Source: Laguncularia racemosa (Eukaryota > Streptophyta > Magnoliopsida > Myrtales > Combretaceae). Taken from it: 64,000 nucleotides of DNA. Positions 44,806 through 55,539 of the stretch are shown here, piece by piece. The translations under genes and the position numbers were made by a program. Where the stretch lies: NCBI GenBank assembly GCA_037954665.1, contig JBBMOL010000012.1, positions 7,440,001-7,504,000 on the forward strand. Reading direction: 5' to 3'. Every line of letters begins with the position of its first letter. Position 1 is the first letter of the stretch. Below the pieces are notes generated by a model that saw only the letters and a program-made list of their open reading frames with translations, was not told the origin of the DNA and did not search any database.

Positions 44806-47800
44806 ATGAGTGTTGCTCTTACTGTTATGACCTTTAACCTCCATGATGATGAACCAGAAGATGGTCCTAATACATGGGTCAAGAGGAGAGACTTATGTAT
44901 CAGTGTCATCACCAACTATTCACCCATGATTCTCTGCACACAGCAAGGTATGTAATGTGTATCGATTGAAATTGTTGTTTTTTAGTAAATAAGGGGGTTG
45001 GTTTATGAGATTTAATCTTCTGGGTCTTTTCAGTTTGTGGTTTTGGAGATGGGTTTTGGTTCTAGTTTGATTTAATTGAAGTTTTGCCTTTGTGTCTCAA
45101 GTACTGGAAGGTAGTTTTTGTAGCTAGATCGCACAAGTATGCACTTACTAATATTAGGGAGGATATATTGCCCCGACACGAAATTTATTCAGTAAAGCCA
45201 GTAGTGACAACGGATACATGCAATTTTAGAAACCAGGATATGGGTGTCATTATGAAATTGTCTCTCATGGAAACGATAATGAAAGAAATACTCTTTATCA
45301 AGACTATTTGATAGGAAAATAATCATACACTTGTAATGCTTTGCACTGAGTGCAAACACTTTGACTACAGTGTAAAATGAAGCTAATTGCTAATCTACTC
45401 TTATGCCTAATGCCCTATGATTTTTTGGTGGTCTTATGATGTCGGATGCCCTCTTCTTTTCTTAGAGTCGTGTATTTTATTTTTCGTTGTATGCAAAAGG
45501 TTGTGACTCGAAAAGAATTTTCTCAAACTGTCATGCCCAACTAAAATATTGCAAAGTTGGTTGTGTATGATGTCCCAAGTTTTTTATGGCTTTAGAAGCG
45601 CTTTGTATTTGTGTTTGACCAGCATCGGTGACCTTTATAAAAGTTCCTCTCTTTTTAAGTTCACCCTGTTCTCGGTAATTTATTACATTGCTCCAAACTC
45701 CTTCCCTTTCTGTGTTTGACTTGACTTCTTTACATTTTGGTGATCTGGCTTCTATGTGGTCTGTGTGTTCTTAACGATATTTTCCTCTGATATAGGTGTT
45801 ATTTTTACCCTCAATCAGAGATGTTGTTTCAAGAGAGTATCCATGTTAATCTACATGTTTCTTTTTATTGTTATTTGGTTAAATCAAATAGTCTTTGGCA
45901 TGAGAGTCCTGCTAAAAATGTTCATTGTAGACCAGTATTTAGACTAAAGATCGTTCAAGATGCAAAAGGGAAGAGAAGGGAAATTTTCTTTATATTTTTA
46001 TTTGATCCAGTTTGTAATCATGATTCTTGGCAATTCTATTGGGGCTTTAAATTTTAGTTTCCCTTCTTTCATGTAATTTCATTGGATTTAGTTGGGTTTC
46101 AATTTATTTATTTAGTTGCCATCTTTAGGCTTGCTGAACTTTGAGGAGTAGTTTTATATTGTATTTGAGTATGGTTGAGCATTTGAGTTGTTATTTGATT
46201 ATGGGAGGAGGAGGAGCTCCAACCGAATATTTTCTCATGTTGGACCTGTTCAACATCCATATTTAGCCTTTTTGTATCTAATATGCACAAAATTTGCCAT
46301 TAGCTATGCAGTTAATGTTAGAGTCTTATGCTCTTGGCCGCAGGCCTATATGGTAGAAATATGTATGTCTGGATGACTATTTTGGTGACAAGATAATTGT
46401 CTTTTTCTTATTCTTTTTCGGTAATTATCCTTTCCTTGTTTCCTTTTTCTTGAAACATTTTCTTTGGGTTCTTGATTTTAGGTGTGAAATCGCAATTGGA
46501 TTATCTGCAGCAGTGTATGCCCAGTAAGTTTCTTGCATGGTTTCTTTTGAAGTCTTAATCACTGCATATTGTACATGATATTGAGTAGTTTATGGGCTTG
46601 CCTAAGCATGGAGCCTTTTTAAAATGGTGAAACGGCTAGTTATGTTGCCTTAGAAAGGAAAATTTTCTATTCTTTTAGTTTTGCATAAGGCCTAAATTCA
46701 CTTAGGCTATGTTTTGTTATATATGCTAATAGCCCGTTTACTTTGAGAAATGAAAAAGACAAGGGATGGAAAAAACTATTGCTTTGGAATTACTATTACT
46801 TGAAATGGCCAATCACTGTTTAACTCTTATGAATTTCAATTGAAGTTAATAACTATCCATTGTTTACTTTATGCCATGACATTGTATTGTTGAGTTGGGA
46901 ATAAAATGGATGTACAAACATGTGCTCATTAAGTTGAAAACACCGCTGCCATTGCCATCCCGCTATCTTGTGCCACTAACTTCACAACACTACCCTTGTC
47001 CCACCACCACCACTACCTCATCACCATTGCTGCTACCATAACACACCATTGTCATGGCCATCATTTCAACACCATTGTTGTTGCTACACCACCACTAATG
47101 TCAATGCCTTCATAATGACCACCACTATTGAGCCACTGCCACCACTATCGTCATTGTGGTCTAATTGCCATGTAGTCAATGCTATTGGTGTTGGTGTAGT
47201 GATTCTAGTGGTGGTGCAAGGGTGATAGCAATGGTGCTAGTGGTGGGCTTGTGCCAATGGTGGTGGAGGTAGTGGTATGGTGGTGATGATTTGGTGACGA
47301 TAATAGCGGTGGCATGGTGCAGGGTGTTCATGGTGGTATGGTGTGTGGTGATGCAAATGTAGTATATGGGTAGTGAAGTGGGGTAGTAGTAGTGTATGGT
47401 AGCAAAAGCGATGGATTTATGTGATGATGGTAGTATTAGTAGTACGTTGGTGGACTATTGGTGGTGTGGTGGTGATTAGAGCCGGTAATTGTGGGGCGGG
47501 GTGGGCAAGTTCCCGTGGGCGCAGGTTGGTCCACTGACCTACAAAAAAAAAAAAATAAAATCTTGTACGAGTGGAAATACTAATTTAAACAATTTTCAAC
47601 ATTTTTTTTTTCTAACATATGTAATATAAATTATACTTATAAAGAAAAAAATGTTTATTTAAAAAAAAAAAATTCATGGGTGGAGCGGGCTAACCCGCAT
47701 TATCCCGCGGGGCAGGGAGGGCTGATTTTTATAACCCGCAACTCGTGGGGGCCACTGCAGGCTGGCCCACAATGACCTACTGGCCGGTGCGGGTCAGGGT

Positions 47801-49589
47801 GAGCCGGCCCATTTGGCCCGCATTCCCAACTCTAGTGGTGATGAGAATGATGGTGGTAGCGATAGTGGGTGGTGGTGCAGAGGTGGTAGTTAGGTGATGA
47901 AATGAGGGTAGTAGCAGTAGTGGTGGATTTATGCAATGATGGCAGCAGCGGTACTATGTTGGTGGACTAGTAGTGTTAAGCTGTAGGAGTGCAGAGATGG
48001 TGGTGGCAGGGTGGCAATGGAAGTGGTGCAACGATGACGGTTGGGGTAGTGGGTTGGTCTAATGGTGGGGGTAGGTGTCATATAATCATAAAATTTATTT
48101 CTTGTCAGGAAGGAATAATTGATATCACTTCATAAAAGGTAATCATTCCCCAATGAAGGTTTGCGTAAACAAGGGAATAGATGTTATTTCAATAATAACT
48201 ATTCTATTTGCTTCTCCATTATCTTGAAGTAAATGTGCTGTAAATATAGCATTTGCAATGCTTATTGATAGAGAAGACTACTAATAGGATAGAAAGACAT
48301 GAAAAGGCAAAATTTGAAAGATGGGGCATCATCATGAGATTATCTACAATGATAATGATGAAGCTAGTAGAGTAGTTTTGAGCTTTACTTGTGATAACCT
48401 TGCAATCCTCCAAAATGAGTTGTAATGCGTTAGTTCTGATTCCTTTGATCTTCATTAATGATAAGCATTTTGGATGTTGCATTTAACATTTGGAACCACA
48501 TGCCTTTAATTTTATAAAATAAATTTCTGGTAGATAAATTTTCCACAGCAGAATTATGCAAAAGTACTTATTTTTTAATTAGGGAGCTTATTCATCATAT
48601 ATTAATCATCTTGAGTATAAATGTTTTCACAAATGAAATGAAATGAGCTATCATAGATTGGAAGGCTAACAACTTTTGATGAACCGAAATGATAAAACCG
48701 TTAAGCATATACCTTTCATTGACCCATTAATCAAGTGCTTTTGACTTCTTGGAAAATGAGAAATAAAATTTTATATCAAGTTTTTTTCAGCATCATTCTT
48801 CACCTTGTCATGACAGCTGCTTGGATCTGTTTGTGGATTTAGAAATATTGATTTGTCTATTGCATGGAGATGGTCCATTTGGCTATTCTAATGATTAGTT
48901 TTTGCATAAACTTTCCCGTTTTACTAATGCCATAAGTTAAAAAGTATGAAGCATTTTGTAGATCTGAAGCTTCTTCTTCTTATTCTGATATGCCCTAGAA
49001 AGACTACGAACAATTTGGAATATCGAGAAAAGGGTTTCAAGACACTTCAGATGAGCATTGCACTATCATGTACGATAAAGAGAAGGTAATTCTGCTGGTC
49101 CTATATTTCTTATCAACCTGAATAAATTGGTTGATTATGAAATGTAAGTCTTTACATTCAATCTTGTAAATGAAGGTAGAACTGCTAGAAGGTGGAACAT
49201 TTTGGTTGTCAGAGTCACCTTCTGTTCCAGGAAGCAAGTCTTGGGGTTCTGTAGTGCCATGCATTGCAACATGGGCAATATCCTTCTCATGCTTACTTTC
49301 AAGTTTGATTAGTCTTTCTTTTGTCAAATATTGAATTGGCAGAAACATATAAGTTTCCTTGACACAATGCCCACACATTCCAACTAAAAGGAGTGGAACC
49401 TCCAGGTTTTTCATTTCAGATTGTAAATACAAACATGGATGAGTTCAGTCCACGTGCACGTAGGAGAAGTGCATTACTTACTTGGCAGCATATTGCATCC
49501 TTACCTCCTACACTGCCCGTCTTGTATTGTGGAGGATTCAATACCCAAAAGGAATCTACTGCAGGACGCTTCCTTTTAGGGAGATCGAG
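44806..49589 (+). CDS. Endonuclease/exonuclease/phosphatase-family protein, first five coding exons (3' part not in window)
   Basis: Exons at 44806-44947, 46482-46523, 49003-49085, 49176-49277 and 49375-49589 join in frame throughout (phases 1, 1, 0, 0, 2) to 194 residues. It starts MSVALTVMTFNLHDDEPEDG, with the TFNLH motif of the EEP fold, and continues with KRRDLCISVITNYSPMILCT, QLDYLQQCMP, EHCTIMYDKEK, LLEGGTFWLSESPSVPGS, VVPCIATWA, FQIVNTNMDEFSPRARRRSA and LPVLYCGGFNTQKES. The usual EEP motif Gly-Asp-Phe-Asn reads Gly-Gly-Phe-Asn here, as I recall in this plant subfamily (Arabidopsis At1g11800-like), so hydrolytic activity is uncertain. All splice sites are GT-AG except intron 4, which is AT-AC. 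Exon 5 ends at a GT donor; no exon 6 was found before 64000, the downstream sequence being copia and LINE insertions. Confidence 0.88.
44948..46481 (+). other. Intron 1 of the phosphatase-fold gene
   Basis: GT at 44948 (gtatgtaatg), T-rich 3' end with ttgattttag at 46472-46481. Several short open frames inside (for example 45756-45947) have no domain and are chance. Confidence 0.75.
46930..48070. repeat. CAC/GTG-rich interrupted trinucleotide region with mirror strand bias
   Basis: 46930-47160 is rich in CCA/CAC words, and 47160-48070 (minus the hAT insert) is rich in TGG/GTG words, so the two halves are imperfect inverse complements and could fold back. It lies within intron 2. The G-rich side makes up most of the region. 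Confidence 0.65.
47477..47834. mobile_element. hAT-like miniature element (358 bp) in a GTG repeat
   Basis: Inverted ends TAGAGCCGGTAATTGTGGGG and TAGAGTTGGGAATGCGGGCC, flanked by a perfect 8-bp duplication gtggtgat (47469-47476 and 47835-47842). Subterminal parts are rich in GGGCGGG/CCCGC words, giving strong GC contrast with the surrounding DNA. An A-run at 47541-47554 and T-run near 47603 lie inside. Because the flank is itself a GTG repeat, part of the duplication match could be chance. Confidence 0.75.
49278..49374 (+). other. Intron 4, apparent U12-type AT-AC intron (97 bp)
   Basis: The coding frame requires TGG GCA to join ACA TTC CAA. The intron so defined begins ATATCCTT, the exact U12-dependent AT-AC donor consensus, and ends with AC. 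TTCCTTGAC, a match to the U12 branch-site consensus TTCCTTRAY, is at 49355-49363, placing the branch A 12 nt before the intron end, within the usual range. No GT-AG pair gives the family reading WATFQLKGVEPP across this junction. Confidence 0.85.
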
Positions 49590-49865
49590 GTATAGTGTCA
49601 TGATTTTCTTGTTAAAAGCTCTATTTTTACATGTCAGCTTCATCATTCCATGATATTTACAAATTTGCATTTACCTGAAGATGCTGTTAATAGCCACAAG
49701 AAACTGGGAGGATGAGAATGAATTGTAACATTGATCATTTGGATAATTTTATTCTCCATCAATTTAGGTGGGAGTTGAAACATAAGGTAAAATGATTTAC
49801 TAAAAACTAGAACCATCAAGACTGGATGGATTGGCTAGTAATTATATGTCTTAAGGTTTCTATCA

Positions 49866-50034
49866 TGTGATATTGTAAATAGGGTTCAAATTATATATAT
49901 ATATATTATTGATTAATCTACTAGGGATATATATAAAATAGAATGGTTGCAATACTAATTAGAAAACTTTCCTAAAACGAATTTTCTAAACTATAGCTGT
50001 ACAATATCTAAAAATAAATAAACATTTTTCTACA
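49866..50034 (-). repeat. 3' LTR of copia element A
   Basis: Starts TGTGATATTG and ends TTTTCTACA on the plus strand. The inner part from 49948 matches 59171-59282 (shared phrases ctaaactatagct and tctaaaaataaata). A TA microsatellite lies at 49892-49907. Confidence 0.65.
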
Positions 50035-50658
50035 CTCTCCCTCAAGCTAGTGAATAGAAAATTCCCATTCCCAGCTTGGATGCAATCCTCTCAAACGTTG
50101 AAATATTCAACTCTTTGGTGAGAATGTCTGCAATTTGTCCATGTGTTGATACATTTGGAGTATACATCAAGCCACTATCTAATTTTTCCTTGATGAGGAA
50201 TTGTTTGTGAATCTCAATGTATTTAGTTCGATCATGTTGAATTAGGTTGTGAGCTATGCTTATTGCTGACTTATTGTCATAATAAAGCTTCATTGGCCCA
50301 ACCCCATTAATCTTAAGGTCTTCAAGGATGACTTTCAACCATAATAGCTCACATGTCTTGTGCTATTGCACGAAATTTTGCCTCAGCGTTAGACCATGCA
50401 ACATACTTTATTTCTTGCTTTTCCATGTCATTAGATTTTCTCTAATAAAAGTGGAATACCCTGTTGTTGATCGCCTATCAACAATAGATCCTGCATAGTC
50501 TGCATTAGTGTAGGTTTCAAAGGTTACGTCCTTATTTCTTTCAAACAAAATCCCCCTTCTTGGTATTCTTTTGTGGTACTACAGAATCCTATTTGCAGCT
50601 TGCAAATGAGTCTTTCTTGGGTTATACATGAACTGCCTTATCAAACTTATTACATAAG
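50035..50658 (-). pseudogene. Copia element A, RNase H C-terminal part
   Basis: The minus strand reads ISLIRQFMYNPRKTHLQAAN, a TYTNADYAGSIVDRRSTTGY block and then an open stretch at 50338-50042 with KLYYDNKSAISIAHNLIQHD, KYIEIHKQFLIKEKLDS and ADILTKELNISTF. These are the copia RNase H domain and the end of pol. Stops lie near 50349 and elsewhere. Confidence 0.85.
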
Positions 50659-50842
50659 TGTGAGTTTTTACGAAATAGAATTCTTATTTCCCTTGAATTG
50701 AAAATTTACATCTCATGTATAGGGATATTTATACAAAAATTATAAGTCTAATTTAGGATAGTTAAAATGTTTAATCTAGGAAAGTATATTAATTGCAAAT
50801 CTTTCTAATAAAAACAAAAGTAAAAAATCTAGCTAGTTAACA
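50659..50842 (-). repeat. 3' LTR of copia element B
   Basis: 184 bp, TGTGAG...TTAACA; paired with 55331-55534. Confidence 0.9.
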
Positions 50843-50849
50843 CTCTCTC

Positions 50850-52253
50850 TCAAGTTGGTGTAAAGATGTCACATATGCCAAGCTTGCAAATTAGTATATG
50901 AAAAATCCGATTACTGAGACATTTTGTAAATACATTAGTAAGCTGTTTTTCATATGATACATAAAATAGAATTAAGATATCACGTGTAATCTTTTCTTTG
51001 ATGAAGTGTCGATCAATTTCAATGTGTTTTGTTCGGTCATGTTGAACTGGATTGTGGGCTATATTGATGGCAGCCTTGTTATTACAATACAAGAAAAATT
51101 TCTCCTTTTTAGTTAGTCTTAATTCCTCTAGTAATTTTTTAAGCCAAAGGAGTTCACAGACACCCTGAGCCATAGCTCTGTATTCAGCTTTTATATTTGA
51201 TCTAGCCACTACACTTTGCTTCTTGCTTCTCCAAGTAACTAAGTTTCCTCCTACAAATGTACAATAACCGGATGTAGATCTTCTATCATCTAGAGACCTA
51301 GCTCAATTTGCATCTGTAAAGGCTTCTATCTGGAGATGACCATGCTTGGAGAAAAGAAGATCTTTTCCTGGAATAGAATTCAAATATCTCAAAATGCGAA
51401 AGACTGCTTGCATATGAGAATCTCGAGGCTCATGCATGAATTGACTCACCAAGTTGATTGCATAAGTTATGTCTGGTCTAGTGTGAGAAAGATAAATGAG
51501 TCTTCCAACTAACCTCTGATATCTCTCCTTATCAATAGATTCTCTTACCCCTGCTTGTATCTTGTGATTACTATCAATGGGCGATTCAACTGGTTTGCAA
51601 CCTGTCATGTCTGTTTCTTTTAAGAGATCCAGGATATACTTCATCTGAAAAATAAAGATTTCTTTTTCTGATCTTGCAACTTCAATTCCCAAGAAGTACT
51701 ACAATTTTCTCAAATCTTTTATCTCAAACTCTTGTGCCAGTTGCTTCTTCAATTGGTTCATCTCTTCTCTATCCTCTCCTGTCATTACTATGTCATCAAC
51801 ATAAACTATTAAAAGAGTGAGTTCACCCTTTTTATGTTTTATGAAGAGGGTATGATCAGCATTGATTTGCTGGTAGCTAAAGGAAATTCCTTGACTTTGT
51901 TCATTATCAAATCCAAGAGGAATCTCCATATACACTTCCTCTTCCAAGTCCCCATGAAGAAATGCATTTTTCAAATCAAACTGTTGTAAGTCCCAATCAA
52001 GATTCGCTGCACAAGACAACAAGATTCTGATAGAGTTCATTTTAGCAACAAGGACAAATGTCTCTTGGTAATCTATTCCATGAGTTTGAGTGAATCCCTT
52101 AGTCACTAATTTAGCTTTGAATCTCTCAATTGAACCATCAGCTTTATGTTTTATGGTGAATACCCATTTACAACCAACCAATTTCTTATCTGGTGGAGGA
52201 GTGACATGTTCCCAAGTCTCACTTTTAGATAAAGCCTTCATTTCTTCAATCAT
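50850..52253 (-). pseudogene. Copia element B reverse transcriptase and RNase H
   Basis: Starts MIEEMKALSKSETWE, continues LVGCKWVFTIKHKADGSIER, QFDLKNAFLHGDLEEEVYME and the catalytic YVDDIVMTG; then YFLGIEVARSEKEIF, RLVGRLIYLSHTRPDITYAI and RNase H blocks DDRRSTSGYC, FLYCNNKAAINIAHNPVQHD and KHIEIDRHFI. Stops interrupt at about 51694 (before YFLGIE) and 51303 (where Trp is expected after FTDAN). Between GFDNEQSQG and QQINADHTLF about 35 conserved residues, including the YGLKQ-type block, are missing in frame. The enzyme would copy element RNA into DNA; this version cannot. Confidence 0.9.
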
Positions 52254-52662
52254 AGCTTCCTTCCACTTAGGATCTGTGGATGCTTCCTTCTAATTTTGTG
52301 GAATAGACAGAGGAAATAGACAAGACAAAGGCTCTATATGATGGAGACGATGAATCACAGGAGACAAAGTTAAATAAAGGATGTTTAGTACAGGACCTGA
52401 CTCCTTTTCTAAGAGCGATAGACAAATCTAGCTCATTAGGAAAAGTAGATAACTCACCAATAGAGGAGGATTTTGTAGATTGCATGATGGCTTCTTCTGC
52501 CTTGTTTCTCCTGAAATACTTCAACAAATCAGGTTTATCCTAACGTTCAATAGTCTCCCCCTGAACTCTTTCTCCACTTTCACCCCTCCTTATGTCATCA
52601 TTAAGAGGCTTCACAATACTAGAGCTAAGAAAAATTACCTCTTCTTCCTTATTGCTCTCCCC

Positions 52663-53451
52663 CTAAAGAAGTGATGAGGGATTGCTAAAATAGGGCTCAA
52701 ATTCTCTGAAAGTAACATCCATACTGACAAAAAATCTCGTGGAAGGAGGATGATAACATTTATAACCCTTTTGTGTAGGAGAATACCTAATAAACACATA
52801 TTTAAGTGCTCTAGGGTCAAGTTTCCTAGCATTTCTAGTGCAAACAAAACAAACACAACCAAACACCTTTGGAGAAACAATATATTTATTCTTACCCTTT
52901 AAAGCTTCAAGTGGGCTATGAAAATCAAGGGTTTTAAGTGGCATTCTATTAATAAGATAAGCAGCTACTAGAATAGCATCTCCCCAATAAGGTTTTGATA
53001 GATTCATAGTGAACATAAGAGATCTTGCCACTTCTAACAAATACCTATTTTTCCTTTCAGCAACCCCATTTTGTGCACTAGTGTAAGGACAACTGGTTTG
53101 ATGTATTATCCCATTAGATTCCAAATAAACTCCAAAGTTTTTATCCATGTATTCGATGCCATTATCAGTTCTCAAGATTCTTATCTTGGCATCGAATTGA
53201 GTATAAATCATCTTATGAAATGATTTAAAGCAAGAAAAAACTTCATTTTTTGCTTTTAATAAATATACCCATGTCATTCGAGTGTAACAATCAATAAAAG
53301 TAACAAACCAGTGACTACTCAACAAAGAAGTTGTTTGAGTAGGACCCCATATATCAGAATGGATAGTCATAAAAGGAATGATACTTCTATTATTATGTAA
53401 AGGATAAGAGTTTCTAGTGTGCTTCGCATACTCACAAACATCACAAAACAA
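52663..53451 (-). pseudogene. Copia element B integrase core
   Basis: A 262-residue open stretch starts CDVCEYAKHTRNSYPL (end of the zinc domain) and has all three catalytic acids: Asp in IHSDIWGP, Asp in RTDNGIEYMD and Glu in NGVAERKNRYL. It continues through the PYWGDAILVAAYLINRMP and KVFGCVCFV blocks to CYHPPSTRFFVSMDVTF, the usual link to RT. The frame is open here but the upstream and downstream pol frames are broken. Confidence 0.9.
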
Positions 53452-53519
53452 AGATTTAGACCGAGTTTTCGAAAATAAACTGGGATATAACTTTTCTAAA
53501 ACAAAAAATGATGGGTGTC

Positions 53520-53967
53520 CTAACCGCCTATGTCGTTATATTATTTCTTGGTTTACATCCTTATTATCTCCCAAAAAAGCTTGTCCTGAGTCTCTAGGTC
53601 CATCAAGCATATATAAGCCATCATGCAATCTACCACTGCCAATCTTCTCGGTTTGAAGATCCTGAAAAACACAATGATTAAGGAAGAACACAATTTTACA
53701 GTTTAGGGATTTTGTAATGGTATTGACAAATAAAAGTTTAACTGGAAACTCTGGTACATAAAGAACAGATGAGAGTTTAACTGCAGGAGTACAATAATAG
53801 AACCTGTTCCTGATACAAGAGTTAAGAAGCCATCGGCTATTTTGACACTCCCTTTTATATGAATAATAGTTTTGAAGATATTCTGAAGAGCCTATCATGT
53901 GTCTATTCGCACCAGAGTCAATAATCCAAGAATTAAGGTGAGCAATAAAGGTAGTACCCGATTGCAC
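53520..53967 (-). pseudogene. Copia element B protease and pre-integrase region
   Basis: SWIIDSGANRHMIGSSEYLQ contains the catalytic Asp-Ser-Gly of copia proteases. VLYVPEFPVKLLFVNTITKS and then the LQTEKIGSGRLHDGLYMLDG block lead to the pre-integrase region. Several small in-frame changes versus the family; ends with a stop near 53536. Confidence 0.85.
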
Positions 53968-54009
53968 ATAATTGGATGTGGCATTGGTGGAAGACTCAAG
54001 TTTGGTTAG

Positions 54010-54960
54010 AAGGTGACAAAGATGCTAAATTTCATTAGAAGATACAGTTTCTCCAGAGCCTGTCTCCTTGGATACTTCCACAGATTCCACCATATTTGCT
54101 TGAGCCCTTGATGAATTGACTCGTTTGCCCACCTGACCTCTATTTAGTCGACCATGTAGCTTCCAGCAAGTCTCCTTTGTATGCCTTGGCCTTCCACAAT
54201 AGTCACAATGTAAGTGATCTTTATCAGAAGTGGTTGCCTTTGACTGTTCATGAGAAACAGTTAACCTAAACTTTTCGACTGGTGTTGTATAAAGCATGGC
54301 ACCATGTCGGCTTTCTTCCTGTTGAACATGAGAGTATGCATCCTCAAGAGAAGGAAAAGGAATTTTACCAAGAACTTGAACTCTTATATCTGATCATACT
54401 TTGGGTTTAAACTAGCTAGAAAATCACTCTCTTTTTCAACCAAATTTTAAAATAGAACATCTTCCGTACAATGTGCTTGGAGATCTTGATAATAATCTAT
54501 CTTCTACCATAACCCGCTTAATTCAAAATAATATTCAGTGATTGTTAACTCACCTTATTTTGTACCATGGATTTTATTTCGGATTTCAAAAATCTGGGCA
54601 TTGTTTTCTTTGCGAGAATAGGTGTGTTTAGTTGAGTTCCAAATTTTCTCAATATTATCTAGTAATAAATACTGTTTGGAAATTTGAGGATGCATAATAT
54701 TTAAAAGCCATGTCATAACAAATGAGTTTTGAGAATCCCATTGGGCATAGGTAGTATCAAACACCTTAAGAGGTTTTGTTTCTCCAATAATATATCCTAG
54801 CAACCTCCTAGATTTAATAAATAGCAAACATGCACGGGACTAAGCAAGATACGTACCGGCCCCATCAAGTTTCACAACACTGATTTGCGAGATAGACCCA
54901 TTATCTATTGCCTTAGTAACTTCCATAGACACAAGTGTAATAGAGCTGGTAAAAAATGAT
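54010..54960 (-). pseudogene. Copia element B gag
   Basis: From about 54930 the minus strand gives ISVVKLDGAGTYLA, a stop, then an open stretch 54827-54555 with LLGYIIGETKPLKVF, FVMTWLLNIMHPQISKQYLL and IWNSTKHTYSRKENNAQIFE, the copia gag domain. After stops, a zinc knuckle CDYCGRPRHTKETCWKLHGR (CX2CX4HX4C) appears at about 54210-54155. At least four stops or shifts lie between. Confidence 0.85.
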
Positions 54961-55330
54961 GGAGAAAAAGCTGAAAAAAAAATCTGACTTCTATTCGGAC
55001 GATTGTGACCAAAGAATAGTGGTCAGATGACACGGCGCAAGGTTCTAAGCATGGAACGAAGCCGAGGATGGTCGGCGAGGACCTCACGCACCAATGAATG
55101 AAGAATGCCCAGGAAACTACGATCGGCGTGTGAGCTCATGTGCGGCTTTAGGTGGTGGTTGGACTTTGAGGGATGATCGATAGGAGGGTGGTTGGCCTTG
55201 GGAAAGTGGCAGTGATGAAAAAAAATAAAAAAAACAAGGGAGTAAACTCGACCTCTTAAGGGAAATAAGAAACTCCAACGCTGCGCAGGAATAAAATCAC
55301 CTTCAAAGGCAGTAAGGGGCTTTGATACCA

Positions 55331-55534
55331 TGTGAGGTTTCACGAAATAGAATTCTTATTTTCCTTGAATTGAAAATTTACATCTCTTGTATAGGGATAA
55401 TTATACAAAAATTACAAGTCTAATTTAGGAAAATTAAAATTTCTAATCTAAGAAAATGTTTAATTTAGGAAAGCATATTAATTACAAATATTTCTAATAA
55501 AAATGAAATAAGTAAAAAATCTAGCTAGTTAACA
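55331..55534 (-). repeat. 5' LTR of copia element B
   Basis: 204 bp, TGTGAG...TTAACA. Longer than the 3' LTR by an internal tandem expansion (tttctaatctaagaaaatg at about 55451). Confidence 0.9.
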
Positions 55535-55539
55535 ATAAG

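Larger units (their letters stand above)
46524..49002 (+). other. Intron 2 of the phosphatase-fold gene, with repeat expansion
   Basis: Donor gtaagtttct at 46524, acceptor ctagaaag at 48995-49002, chosen because it alone restores the reading frame into TACGAACAATTT (YEQF). It contains the CCA/TGG-rich repeat (46930-48070) and a hAT-like insert (47477-47834). Confidence 0.75.
50659..55534 (-). mobile_element. Copia element B, complete structure with LTRs and target duplication (minus strand)
   Basis: LTRs at 50659-50842 and 55331-55534 both start TGTGAG and end TTAACA; ATAAG at 50654-50658 and 55535-55539 is a perfect 5-bp target duplication. A primer-binding site TGGTATCAAAGC (minus strand, ending at 55330) matches the initiator-Met tRNA type, and the purine tract CTTGAGAGAGAG adjoins the 3' LTR. 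The two LTRs differ by roughly a dozen substitutions plus a tandem expansion of about 20 bp in the right copy, so the insertion is not recent. It holds gag, protease, integrase, RT and RNase H, all damaged. Confidence 0.93.

Noticed and set aside
48996..49003. Acceptor at cctag (48997) for exon 3
   Set aside because: It would put the YEQF reading out of frame with exon 2; the aaag acceptor at 49002 is the only one in phase.
49266..49374. Reading straight through exon 4 without an intron
   Set aside because: The frame runs into a stop at about 49334 and gives text unlike the family; the AT-AC intron restores it exactly.
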